Made by a program: the position numbers and the translations under genes
The notes under the pieces: model-generated
What the model was told of the DNA's origin: nothing
Seen by the model: only the letters and a program-made list of their open reading frames with translations
Databases searched by the model: none
DNA from: Tritrichomonas musculus
Lineage: Eukaryota > Parabasalia > Tritrichomonadida > Tritrichomonadidae
NCBI GenBank assembly: GCA_039105265.1
Contig: JAPFFF010000002.1
Location: 124,001-188,000 of the forward strand
Direction of reading: 5' to 3'
Length of the DNA stretch: 64,000 nt
Part shown: positions 42,699 to 51,912 of the stretch, piece after piece
Layout: every line of letters begins with the position of its first letter
Position numbering within the stretch: position 1 is the stretch's first letter

Positions 42699-43808
42699 TT
42701 AATAAATGATTAAAACTATTTCTTCATTAATATTAACTTTTCCTTCATTCAAAAAGTATTCAACGATATCTAAATAATCATACATGCATGCGTAACAAAA
42801 ACATAAATTGTCATTTGCATTGATTTCATCTGGAAAGAAACAATAGTTACGATAATGGAAACTGTAAGAAACAATATTTTCATTAAAATCATCTTTAATC
42901 CATTTTTCAACTTCTACTTTATAGTTATTATTTAAATATGTTGCAATGTCATTATGATGACATTTAATTGATTCTCCAAGGCATAGGTCAAACATGTGTG
43001 CGATTGGTTTAACGTCATTTTCTTCGAGAAAATGAATCATTTCTGCATTTGATCCATGAATTGCATAAAGTAACAATGACGGAGTAAATCTAACATGATT
43101 CAAATACATATATTTCATGATTTGAAGTGATCCAAAGAAAGCGGCATATTCAATCAAGGCAGGCTTACTTTGATTCTTCAAGAATTCATTTGTTTCATAC
43201 GGAGAAACTTCAATAAGAACTTCAAGATTATAATTTGTCTGATTGACATAAGTAATGAAATCATCAATTAGATCTTCTCGAACTAGTTTGCAAATGTAGC
43301 TGTCGTTTTCGCCAATTTTTCGTTTTTCATCAAAATCACTTGGTATTTCGGGTTCTATTAGGTTTGTCACTTCTTCAATGAAAGGTTTGAGTTCGGGAAA
43401 GAAATAATCTCGAAATTTGAAATCTGATTGTTTATCTGTCATTTTAAATGCAATTGATTCGTTAATTTGGAAAATTCCTTCTTCAATAAGAAATAGAAGA
43501 ATTCGATTGTTACTTTTGAAAATATCAAATATTTCATCATTTGACCAAGTTTGTTTGATTGAGGGTATAAATATGTTTAGAATTTGAAAAATATTTTCAT
43601 GGAAATTTTTGCCACGGTGATGATTGTTGGCTATTCTTATAATTAACGAAAGGATTGTTTTTAATTTATAATGGTCTTTTTGAAATTGGATTGATGTCAA
43701 CATATTGTTTAATGAATCTTTTTTCTTTTCGAAGTCATCACCATCTAGGATTTCTAGGATTATATTTTGAAGTTCTTCCATTTTCTTTAAATTTTCCTTA
43801 ATGTTCAT
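42699..43808 (-). CDS. DUF3447 protein, N-terminal part of a composite ankyrin/LRR gene
   Basis: The 369-residue frame begins MNIKENLKKMEELQNIILE, with an Inr-like word just before the ATG. Its features are shared with the products starting at 44,636 and 55,136: a helical N-terminal region, NHHRG, a FKSNNRILLFLIEE block, YFFPELKPF, RKIGENDSYICKLV, then the ankyrin-like DUF3447 core (LIEYAAFFGSLQIMKYMYL, SLLLYAIHGSNAEMIHFLEE, SIKCHHNDIATYL). It stops soon after KVNINEEIV, the point where the related loci also break before their first ankyrin unit. DUF3447 proteins are a large, uncharacterised trichomonad family. The function is probably protein binding by helical repeats. It is divergent from the gene at 43,926, with 117 bp between the two starts. 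Confidence 0.85.
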   Translation of the reverse strand: MNIKENLKKMEELQNIILEILDGDDFEKKKDSLNNMLTSIQFQKDHYKLKTILSLIIRIANNHHRGKNFHENIFQILNIFIPSIKQTWSNDEIFDIFKSNNRILLFLIEEGIFQINESIAFKMTDKQSDFKFRDYFFPELKPFIEEVTNLIEPEIPSDFDEKRKIGENDSYICKLVREDLIDDFITYVNQTNYNLEVLIEVSPYETNEFLKNQSKPALIEYAAFFGSLQIMKYMYLNHVRFTPSLLLYAIHGSNAEMIHFLEENDVKPIAHMFDLCLGESIKCHHNDIATYLNNNYKVEVEKWIKDDFNENIVSYSFHYRNYCFFPDEINANDNLCFCYACMYDYLDIVEYFLNEGKVNINEEIVLIIY

Positions 43809-43809
43809 A

Positions 43810-43823
43810 TTATGAAATAATGA
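43810..43823 (-). promoter_or_regulatory. Inr-like core promoter (minus strand)
   Basis: On the minus strand TCATTATTTCATAA ends one base before the ATG whose first base is 43,808. It resembles the Trichomonas Inr consensus TCAYTWYTCATTA with one extra base. The very short leader is normal in trichomonads. Confidence 0.4.
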
Positions 43824-43861
43824 CTGGAAAAATTGAATAAAAATTTTTTTAATCTCAATTC

Positions 43862-43915
43862 AAAATTTTGTCATAAAACTTTAGAATTCAAAATTTTATC
43901 ATAAAACATTAGAAT
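43862..43915 (+). repeat. Short tandem duplication in a divergent promoter region
   Basis: A block of about 28 bp (CAAAATTTTRTCATAAAACW) occurs twice, starting at 43,861 and 43,889, between the divergent starts of the minus-strand DUF3447 gene and the small gene at 43,926. It may duplicate a promoter element for the plus-strand gene, as each copy carries TCATAAAAC. Function unknown. Confidence 0.45.
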
Positions 43916-43925
43916 CGGAAATTAC

Positions 43926-44339
43926 ATGGATATTTTATATTTTATAAAAACAAGAAAAGAAAAAGGTATAGATCCTTCAGCATCTTATTATAACTACACG
44001 ATCGATTCCCCTCATGATGAAAAAATTAAATTTGAAAAAGAAAAAAATTTTAAATTGGTTTCAATACCTGATTTCCCCGAAAATAAAGTACCTCATGAAT
44101 ATTTTTCAAAAGAAATGCCTTGCTGCTATCTTATTGATTGGGTCAAGGATGTTTTAGAAAAAGAAAAAATCGATAATAACAATAATATAAAAATATATTA
44201 TACTTTCGAAGAAGAAGAAGAAGAAGATTATACGGAAGAATATGAAATCAAAGAAAACGATATGAAACCGTTAAATGAAATATGTGAATATCGTTTTATG
44301 GATCTTAAAATCAATTTTGATGATAATGCAATGCTTTGA
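43926..44339 (+). CDS. Small hypothetical protein with acidic tail
   Basis: The 137-residue product begins MDILYFIKTRKEKGIDPSAS and starts at the first ATG after the divergent promoter region. It is hydrophilic and acidic towards the end, with a glutamate-rich run (EEEEEEDYTEEYEIKEND) inside a region that alternates hydrophobic and charged residues. The C-terminal 60 residues could be a small alpha/beta fold (NIKIYYTFE, then YRFMDLKINFDD), but I recognise no family. The stop TGA is followed by CTAAA, close to the trichomonad TAAA 3'-end signal. Coding is supported by even residue use and the absence of a competing frame. Confidence 0.6.
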   Translation: MDILYFIKTRKEKGIDPSASYYNYTIDSPHDEKIKFEKEKNFKLVSIPDFPENKVPHEYFSKEMPCCYLIDWVKDVLEKEKIDNNNNIKIYYTFEEEEEEDYTEEYEIKENDMKPLNEICEYRFMDLKINFDDNAML

Positions 44340-44610
44340 CTAAAATTACGTTCATCTATTTTCTCAATTAAATATATTTTTTTAGTAAAATATTGATTTA
44401 TATAGGATTTACAACTTATTTTATAAAATTTGATTTGAATGGTTTACAAAAAAATAAAAAAATACATATATCTTAAAATTGGAATGAAAAATCTTAATTT
44501 AATTTAATATATATAATGAATAACTCATATATTAAAAAATAATTATATAATATTATTACTTTAATTGACGTAGAACTGAAAAATGCTCGTCTAAATATTG
44601 TCAAAATTTA
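44340..44610. other. AT-rich intergenic stretch
   Basis: I see nothing here beyond AT-rich DNA and the likely 3' end of the gene before it. Confidence 0.6.
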
Positions 44611-44623
44611 TCACTTTTTCCTT
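44611..44623 (+). promoter_or_regulatory. Inr-like core promoter
   Basis: TCACTTTTTCCTT lies 12 bp before the ATG at 44,636. It keeps the TCAYTWYT half of the Trichomonas Inr consensus but lacks CATTA, so it is weaker than the motif before 55,136. Confidence 0.4.
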
Positions 44624-44635
44624 GTAGGACTGGTT

Positions 44636-45871
44636 ATGCAAGAATTATTAGACCAATTTAAAGAAATTCAAAATAATTTTTTGGATTATATAGATGATGA
44701 ATCCAATGAAGAAGATAAATTTCAAAATCTTAAAGCATTATTAGATAATTTTCAATTAAGAAATGATTCACAAAAATTAAAAGCATTTTTGTATTTAATT
44801 TTAAAAATATCAAATAACCATCATCGAAATTCGACTTTTTTCCAGAAAATTGAGCAACTTTTACTTGATTATAAAAACGATATCATGAAATTCTATTCAA
44901 ATTCATCAATCTTCAATATTTTCAAGAGTAATAAAAGGCTTTTATTATTTTTACTCAACGAAAAAATGATCACTTTTGACAAATATATCTTTAACGTACT
45001 TATCACTCCAAAATATTACTTCGAAAACTATCTTCAATATTTCGCGCCAGAAATCAAACCGTTTTTAGCTGACAAATCGAACATAAATGAACAAAATAAA
45101 AAATTTTTCGACGAAAATATATCAATTGAGGAAATAACAGAAGAATTGCCTGAAAATTTTGAAGAAAATCGAAGAATTGGCGAAAATGAAGATTTTATTT
45201 GTCGACTCATTCAAAAAGATTCAATTAAAGATTTTATCGTCTTGGTTAATCAAAAAAACATCGATCTTAATATACCAATTTTTGAATCAATATATGAGAC
45301 AAATCAATTTCTCAGCAAAATATTTGGAAATGCAAATATTTTGGATAATAAACATCTTCATGGCAATAAAATAACGGTTTCATTGATTGAATACGCAGCA
45401 TTTTTTGGATCAATTCAAATTTTCAATTATTTAAAAAATTGTGATATCGAATTAACGCCATCTCTGTGGCTTTATGCAATACATTCCAACAGTCCAGAAA
45501 TGATTCATAAGCTTGAAGAATTAAAAATAGAACAACCCGAAATTTTCTTAGGATTTAGAGCCGTCCCGACAATTAATAGTGATAGGTCAGGATCAATATT
45601 TTTATGCCTCAATGAATCTATTAAATGTCATCATAATGCAATAACAAATTATTTTTTGAATAATATATTGCCTAATGATTCTATTATTTTACCAGAAAAT
45701 TTGGTGAGATTTCTCAAATATTACAATTTTGAATTTTTCCAAAATGACTTCATCAATCAATCTTTATTTTTCTATTATTGCAAATATGATTATGTTATGT
45801 TTGTTAATTTTCTTTTGATGAATGAAGATATTGATTTAAACAAAATCCAAATTTTAAACAAATGTTTTTGA
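44636..45871 (+). CDS. DUF3447 protein, first coding block of an ankyrin-repeat locus
   Basis: The 411-residue frame starts MQELLDQFKEIQNNFLDYID after an Inr-like motif. It has the same landmarks as the blocks at 43,808 and 55,136: NNHHRNSTFF, FKSNKRLLLFLLNEK, YFAPEIKPFL, RRIGENEDFICRLI, LIEYAAFFGSIQIFNYL, SLWLYAIHSNSPEMIHKLEE and SIKCHHNAITNYF. It ends shortly after NEDIDLNKIQIL, the position where an ankyrin unit would begin. Thirteen ankyrin-coding segments follow on the same strand between 46,326 and 50,646, so this is probably the 5' exon of a long gene, not a complete one. The GFRAVPTINSDRSGSIF insert within the DUF3447 core is absent from the other two copies. Confidence 0.87.
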   Translation: MQELLDQFKEIQNNFLDYIDDESNEEDKFQNLKALLDNFQLRNDSQKLKAFLYLILKISNNHHRNSTFFQKIEQLLLDYKNDIMKFYSNSSIFNIFKSNKRLLLFLLNEKMITFDKYIFNVLITPKYYFENYLQYFAPEIKPFLADKSNINEQNKKFFDENISIEEITEELPENFEENRRIGENEDFICRLIQKDSIKDFIVLVNQKNIDLNIPIFESIYETNQFLSKIFGNANILDNKHLHGNKITVSLIEYAAFFGSIQIFNYLKNCDIELTPSLWLYAIHSNSPEMIHKLEELKIEQPEIFLGFRAVPTINSDRSGSIFLCLNESIKCHHNAITNYFLNNILPNDSIILPENLVRFLKYYNFEFFQNDFINQSLFFYYCKYDYVMFVNFLLMNEDIDLNKIQILNKCF

Positions 45872-46325
45872 ATTCAATTTCAAACAATTGAAATTTTACT
45901 TCATTTTCAATTAAATCTTTTCAATGATATTTGAAATCAATGTTTTAAATAAATTTCAAAAATCAATTATTTAAATAATAATTAAAATAAGAAATATTTT
46001 AATCGCATTTATAATTTCAACTTTTAAATGACATTTAAAATTCTTTTGTTTAATGCAATTCAAAAGTTATTTGATTTTTATATAATTTTAAATTATTTAT
46101 TGATTACATTTGAAAATGCAATTCTAATAACATTTCATTGATATTTTATGAAATTTGCAATAAAATATTTTGAATGTGTTTAAATCTTTATTTCAAATAG
46201 AATTCAAAATCATTTTTTAAATTACATTTAAAAATTAAATTTTTTTATTTAATTTTAAACAATATTTTATTAATTACATTTAAAAATCAAATATTTTAAT
46301 GAAATTATATTTATTATTTCATTTT
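45872..46325 (+). other. First spacer of the ankyrin locus
   Basis: This is 454 nt of AT-rich, stop-rich DNA between the DUF3447 block and the first ankyrin segment. It contains many ATTTCAAAT/ATTTAAAAT-like words similar to those in the later spacers, suggesting they share an origin. No ankyrin coding is visible in it. Confidence 0.5.
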
Positions 46326-49300
46326 TCACCACTTTATATTGCAATTGAAAAGGAAAATGAAGAGATCGCCAAACTTTTGTTATCCAGTGAAAAACTTGAT
46401 CCGAATGTTGTCAATATTTTTTATCATTAATACATTTATAAAATTCAAATAAAAATGCATTTTAATTACATTTAGATTTAATAAATTTAATCGTATTTTA
46501 GAATCAAATATTTTAATATAGTTAAAAATCATATAATTCGATGAAATTCATCTCAATTAATTCAATGAAATTGAAAATTAAAAATTCAATTACATTTTAA
46601 TTAAAAATAATTGATACAATTGAATAACAAAAATTAAATACCATTTAAAATAATCCTTATTAAATGACATTACAATGTATATAATTCAATGGAATTATAA
46701 AACAATTAATTTTATGAGATTTTATGATAATTTTATAAAACAGCATTTTATTCTGCAATTGAAAAAGAAAATATAGAAATCATCAAATTATTTTTGGCAA
46801 ATAGCAAAATTGATGTTAATATTACTAATATTTATATTTATATTCTTTATAAGATTCAAATATATAAATATTTTATATCATTTCAGAAGCCATTTTTTGA
46901 ATAATATTGCATATATCATTTTTCAATCACATTTAAAAACTGTAACATTAATAATATTTAAAATTAAATAATTCAATAATATTTATCATGTAAAATTTAA
47001 TGAAATTAATTTTTTTATTTCAATCAAATTAATAATCAAGATTTATAATGAAATTTTAATTTAAATCGTTAACACAATTATAATTTAATTTTTATATGAC
47101 AGCTTTACATTTTGCAGTTAAAAATAAAAATGTTGAAATAATAAAACTTTTGTTATCAAATGATAAAATCGATGTAAATATTCCTTACATTTTACTCATT
47201 TCTTTTTTATCTCATTTTATATTCAATATTTCATTGGATTTTAAAAATTGAATTTTTAAATCAAATTTCAATATTATTTTTTTGAAATTTAAAATGAAAT
47301 ATTTCAATCATATTAAAATCAAAAATTCCAATTACATTTAAAATTAGATATTTAAATTTAATTTTTTAAAATATAATTCAATTATATTCTAAATTTAATA
47401 ATTAAATGATATTTAATATTTTATAATTGAATGAAATTACAATACATTTTATTTGATGGAATTATTATATTAAATTCAAATGTAATTTGACAAATTAAAT
47501 ATTTATATCATATTCCACATTAAATATTTCAATTATATTTAAACCTAATAATTTTATGTAATTTCAAATTCATGGTTTAAATAGAATTTTAATTCAAATC
47601 GTTCAATAAAATTATCAATAATTTTTTTAAATCAAATTTTTACTCTATTATTTAGATAGAATTGAAATTTAAAGTTTAATAAAATTAATATACACTAATT
47701 TTTATGAAATAATATTTTAATTTTATGAAACAGTTTTATATATGGCAGTGGAAACAGAAAACATTGAAATCATCAAGCTTTTGATGGGAAATAAAAAAAT
47801 TAATGTCAATTTCATAAATATTTAAATATATATATTTTTTTAAAGTTCCAAAAATATTTAAATATAATTTATGCTCAAACATTTAAATCGCATTAATAAA
47901 TACTTTTTTTTATAGAATTCAAAATCAAATATTTCAATAATATTTCTTTCTTATATATATTTAATACAATTGAAAACAAAATTTTTCATTAATTTTAAAT
48001 AGAATTTCAAAGTAAAAGCATTTCATGCAATTAAAAATCAAATATTATGATGACATTATATATCAAATATTTTAATGAAATTTTAATCCAATATTTCAAT
48101 GAAATTTATATAATTTTATTTTTATGATATTTCAATAAATATTTCAATGTAATTTGGAATCATTTATTTAATGAAATTAATTATTTAATGTTTTATAAAA
48201 CAGCTCTTTTTCTTGCTATTGAAAAAGAGAATATTGAAATCATCAAGTACTTGATAATGAATGGAAATGCAGATATGAGTATCATTAATATTATAATAAA
48301 TTTTTTATATACAATTCAAACATAAAAATTCAAATAGCATTTGTTCTAAATATTTAAATAACATTTGGGATCAAAATATTTGATGAAGTCAATAGTTGTA
48401 TTTTTTTGATAAAATTCAATATATTATATTTGTATTATATTCTAAATTGAATGTTTGTATGAAATTTTGAATTAAATATTTGAATTGGATCTAAAATCAA
48501 ATATTTTAATAAAATTTGTAAAATTTTTTTCATAAGACATCTTTATTCCTAGCAATTGAAAAAGGGAATAGTGAAATCATCAATCTTTTATTAAAATATT
48601 GTAAAATTGATTTCAATCCTAATGCTATCAGTGTTTTTAATTAATAATGTTTATAGAATTTAAAAATATTTTTATTAACAATGACATTTGATAATTATTA
48701 TTTTTAATTTGATTCAAAATATAATTATTTAATAACATTTAAAAAAAAATAATTTTTTTTATGAAATTCCATACTAATTTCATCTGACTTCTCTTTACTT
48801 GGCCATTGAAAAAGAAAATATTGAAGTAATAAAATTTTTATTATCTAATGAAAAGGTTGATCCTAATATCCTTATCATTCATATTGATATTTATTTATAA
48901 GATTTGAAATGTTATATTTTTATCACATTTATATATGAATCATATAATTCAATGATATTTCAAAACATATATTATTATAAAATCTTATTAAAATATTTCA
49001 TAAAACAGCTTTTCAATATGCAATCGAAAAGGAGAATATTGAAATCATTAAACTATTTCTGGCAAACAGTAAAACTGATGTTAATGTATTTAGCATTGAT
49101 ATTTTTTTTTTATTTTTTAATATGATTCAATCCTTTATTTTTAACGTCATTTCAAAACAAAAAATTTAATGGCATTTTAAAACATTAAGTTTAAATAAAA
49201 TTTAAAAATATATTTTTATACCATTTAAAATGTATTTTATTTAATAAAATTATGAATTAAATTCATAGTACAGCACTTTATATGGCAATTGAAAAAGGAA

Positions 49301-50646
49301 ATATTGAAATTGTAAAAGAAATATTAACTAATGATAAACTTGATGTGAACATTATTAATATTTTTATTAACATTTATTTCTGAAATTTAAAATACAATAA
49401 TTTAATATCATTTCTAGTTCAATTTAGTTTAATTACGTTCAAAATTAAATTTTTAAATAAAATTTTGATTAAGTATTTAAACTCAATTAAATATAATAAT
49501 TTCAATAAAATTTTATATAATATTTAAATGGAATTTAAGATCAAATAATTCAATAGAATTAATAAATATTATTTCAATGAAATTTTTAAATAAGTTTTTC
49601 AATGATATTTTTTTTTTTTAATTTATAAGACAGCCCTTTATTATGCAATTGAAAATGAAAATATAGAAATGGTCAAACTTTTATTAACAAATGATAAAAT
49701 TGATGTAAATATTCTGAATGTTTTCATTAAAATTTATAAAATTTTTAAATATCCATTTCAATAAAATTTTCAATTAAAAAATAAATAAAGTTTATTAGCA
49801 CAATGTTTTTATACAATTATAAATAAGGAAATTAATAAAATTCACAATTATTTTTTAATGATATTTTAAAATAAAAAATTTATTCAATTCAAAATTTATT
49901 ATTCAATGATATTTCAATTATTCAATTATTTATATGATTTATAAAGAAAATATCTTTAATGAAATTTTTCCAAATTTTATAAAGTTGCCTTATTTTTAGC
50001 TGTGGAAAAAGATAACATTGAAATCGTCAAACTCTTATTAGAAAATGATAAAATTGATGTTAATATCCTTAGCAAAATCTTAAATAAATATTTTGAATGT
50101 AATTCAAATGTCAAAAAATTTAATGAAATTTGACATCAACTTTTTTATAAAATTCGAAATTATTTGATTCAATAAGATTATGATAAAAATAGTTTAATGA
50201 AATTACAAAATTCAAATTATATAAAATACAAAATCAATCATTTCAATAAAATTCAATAACAAATAAATTGATAAAATTTATATTCATTTTTATGAATGTA
50301 ATTTCTCTAATATAAATATTTCAATAAAGTTACTAGCTTATGATTTAAATGTAATTTGTATTTAATTTTCAAAATTACATTTGAAATCAATCAATTTAAT
50401 ATAATTTGATATATAAAATTGACAAGACACCACTGTTCGCTGCAGTTGAAAATAATAATCTTGAAATCATCAAGCTTTTGTTAGCCAACAAAAATATTAA
50501 TATCAATATTGGTAACATTTTAATTATTTTAGTTTTAATACAATTCAAAGAGAAATTTCAATTATTATTTTAATAGAAAAACAGCTCTTAACTTGGCTAC
50601 TGAAAAAGGAAATCAACAAATCGTTCAACTCTTAAAAAATCATTAA
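46326..50646 (+). CDS. Thirteen ankyrin-coding segments separated by AT-rich spacers
   Basis: Ankyrin units are encoded at 46326-46406, 46740-46820, 47099-47179, 47730-47810, 48200-48280, 48537-48617, 48787-48867, 49005-49085, 49270-49350, 49630-49710, 49984-50064 and 50427-50507. Each is exactly 81 nt (27 codons), without stops, and has the pattern TALYxAIEKENIEIIKLLL followed by xNxKIDVN. A thirteenth segment at 50581-50646 ends in its own stop (TALNLATEKGNQQIVQLLKN), as a true C-terminus would. Spacers range from 73 to 550 nt, contain stops, and have no GTATGT or ACTAACACACAG. Seven segments start with ACAG, which could be an acceptor but also encodes Thr. Spacers often begin with ATTxxTAATATTTT and carry ATTCAAA 34-44 nt after the last Asn codon. 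Either these are exons of the gene starting at 44,636, or silent ankyrin cassettes. I favour exons. Confidence 0.7.
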
Positions 50647-50794
50647 CATCCAATTAATTACTTAAGGTTTAAGTAAACATTTTTTAAGATAAAAATGCAT
50701 TTTATTTTTTTTTTAATACATTCATTCTTGTATTCAATAATATTATTGAATGAGAAATGAAATTTATCATTTTCATCCATTATTTTTTTTTAAA
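50647..50794. other. AT-rich stretch between convergent units
   Basis: Short AT-rich region following the terminal stop of the ankyrin locus. Nothing recognisable. Confidence 0.5.
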
Positions 50795-51095
50795 GTTTTC
50801 TGATTCTGTTTGCATTGATTTGTGTCATATAGATTTCAATTATAATTCTTGATTCGATTTTGATTCTATCTTCTCTTGAACCATATATAATTCCTCCAAT
50901 TTCAATCACTTTTTTGGAGTTTCAATATAATCCGCGCATATAGAATGGATAGATACTTTTCTTGATTTAATTTGTATAAAATCGCCAGGAATAATTAATC
51001 TTGATAGCATTTCAACATTGTAATCATCTTTAACTTCGATACTAAGTACATAATCATTTCCATTTTCATATTCGGGATATACATAATACTAAATT
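50795..51095 (-). pseudogene. Unrecognised minus-strand coding remnant
   Basis: Two adjacent coding-like stretches in different minus-strand frames. One holds NDYVLSIEVKDDYNVEML and IIPGDFIQIKSRKVSIHS, the other SREDRIKIESRIIIEIYMTQ before a stop. Residue use is protein-like and richer in GC codons than the AT-rich surroundings. No start codon with upstream signals and no recognised family. It lies downstream of the caspase-like fragment on the same strand and could derive from the same locus. It appears broken. Confidence 0.4.
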
Positions 51096-51282
51096 AGCAG
51101 CCTGAGAAAATGTGAAAAATTATTTATTCATTTTGCGTTCCAAATCTATCAAATTGAAAGTTCATAATTATGTATTCAATTGATCAAGACAAGATAAAAT
51201 AAAATATAGTAAAATGAGAAATATATATTTTATAAAAATTCATGATTAATCAAAATAATCAAAATGATTTGAATATTTTGAA
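51096..51282. other. AT-rich stretch between two minus-strand fragments
   Basis: Nothing recognisable apart from TAAAATA-type simple sequence near 51,190-51,230. Confidence 0.5.
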
Positions 51283-51702
51283 TTAGTTTGAAACTGTTTG
51301 TTCTTGTGAATATTCATATTCATTTCCCGAATTTGATTCTGAACTTGTATCTGGGGCTTCCATTATTTCATCGATAGGATCTTGTGTATTTGGATCAGCT
51401 GGATGCCGGCAAGGACTGTACATTGATTCATTCATGATTGCTGGATTTCTTGGTCGTTTTGTTGAGTTGCATGAAACTGATGTGCCAAAACGACCAAGAA
51501 ATCCGTTTAATCTTTCAACGAGCCTTTGGGCTGAAATTGAAGGATCATCGTAGATGATTTTGCTGAAGTAGTAAGTGAAAATGCCATGCGATCTCCTTCC
51601 ATCTTTCGAGCTTGGATCTGTTGACTTGTTCGCTGAGAATGAGATCATTTCTGATGTGTCTTTTCTGTTGACGAGGTTGACTTGGCTGATGTAGAAATTC
51701 AT
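51283..51702 (-). pseudogene. Caspase-like (peptidase C14) C-terminal fragment
   Basis: The 139-residue minus-strand frame holds ISFSANKSTDPSSKDGRRSH followed by GIFTYYFSKII, the pattern seen late in peptidase C14 (caspase/metacaspase-like) domains: a small-residue strand, then a G-hydrophobic-FTYY strand and helix. After it come RLVERLNGFLGRFG and a polar, serine- and glutamate-rich tail. The His and Cys of the catalytic dyad would lie upstream and are not in this frame; just upstream is a stop and AT-rich DNA. It is therefore either the last exon of a split gene or a truncated copy. The family call rests on a short motif, so it is tentative. Confidence 0.45.
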
Positions 51703-51901
51703 TAATAGGATTATGATATCTCACAATTTTCAGAGGAGATAATTGAAAAAATCAATAATAAAAAATGATGCCTAAGAAGATAATTTTTTTGTTAATTTTG
51801 CAGAATATTTTAAAATCATTGAAAATGAGGAAATAATAAGTCAATATTAAATTATTGGTTCTTATTTATTAATAATTTTTCATTTTTTCTATGAATTAAG
51901 A
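51703..51901. other. AT-rich stretch between divergent units
   Basis: Separates the minus-strand caspase-like fragment from the plus-strand gene at 51,913. No start-side exon for the fragment can be seen here. Confidence 0.5.
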
Positions 51902-51911
51902 TCATTCATTA
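51902..51911 (+). promoter_or_regulatory. Inr-like core promoter
   Basis: TCATTCATTA lies one base before the ATG at 51,913. If it is the true Inr, the leader would be almost absent and translation might instead begin at the next ATG (52,000, MQTDAERNLSAIKKLLLIQR), which also trims a low-quality phenylalanine-rich N-terminus. Confidence 0.35.
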
Positions 51912-51912
51912 T

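Noticed and set aside
48904-49125. 73-codon frame rich in Phe, Tyr and Ile
   Set aside because: It is spacer DNA plus the eighth ankyrin segment read in a wrong frame.
46326-50646. ACAG before ankyrin segments as a proven 3' splice site
   Set aside because: The same bases encode the conserved Thr, and the segments at 46,326, 48,787 and 49,984 lack them, so it cannot be taken as a universal acceptor.
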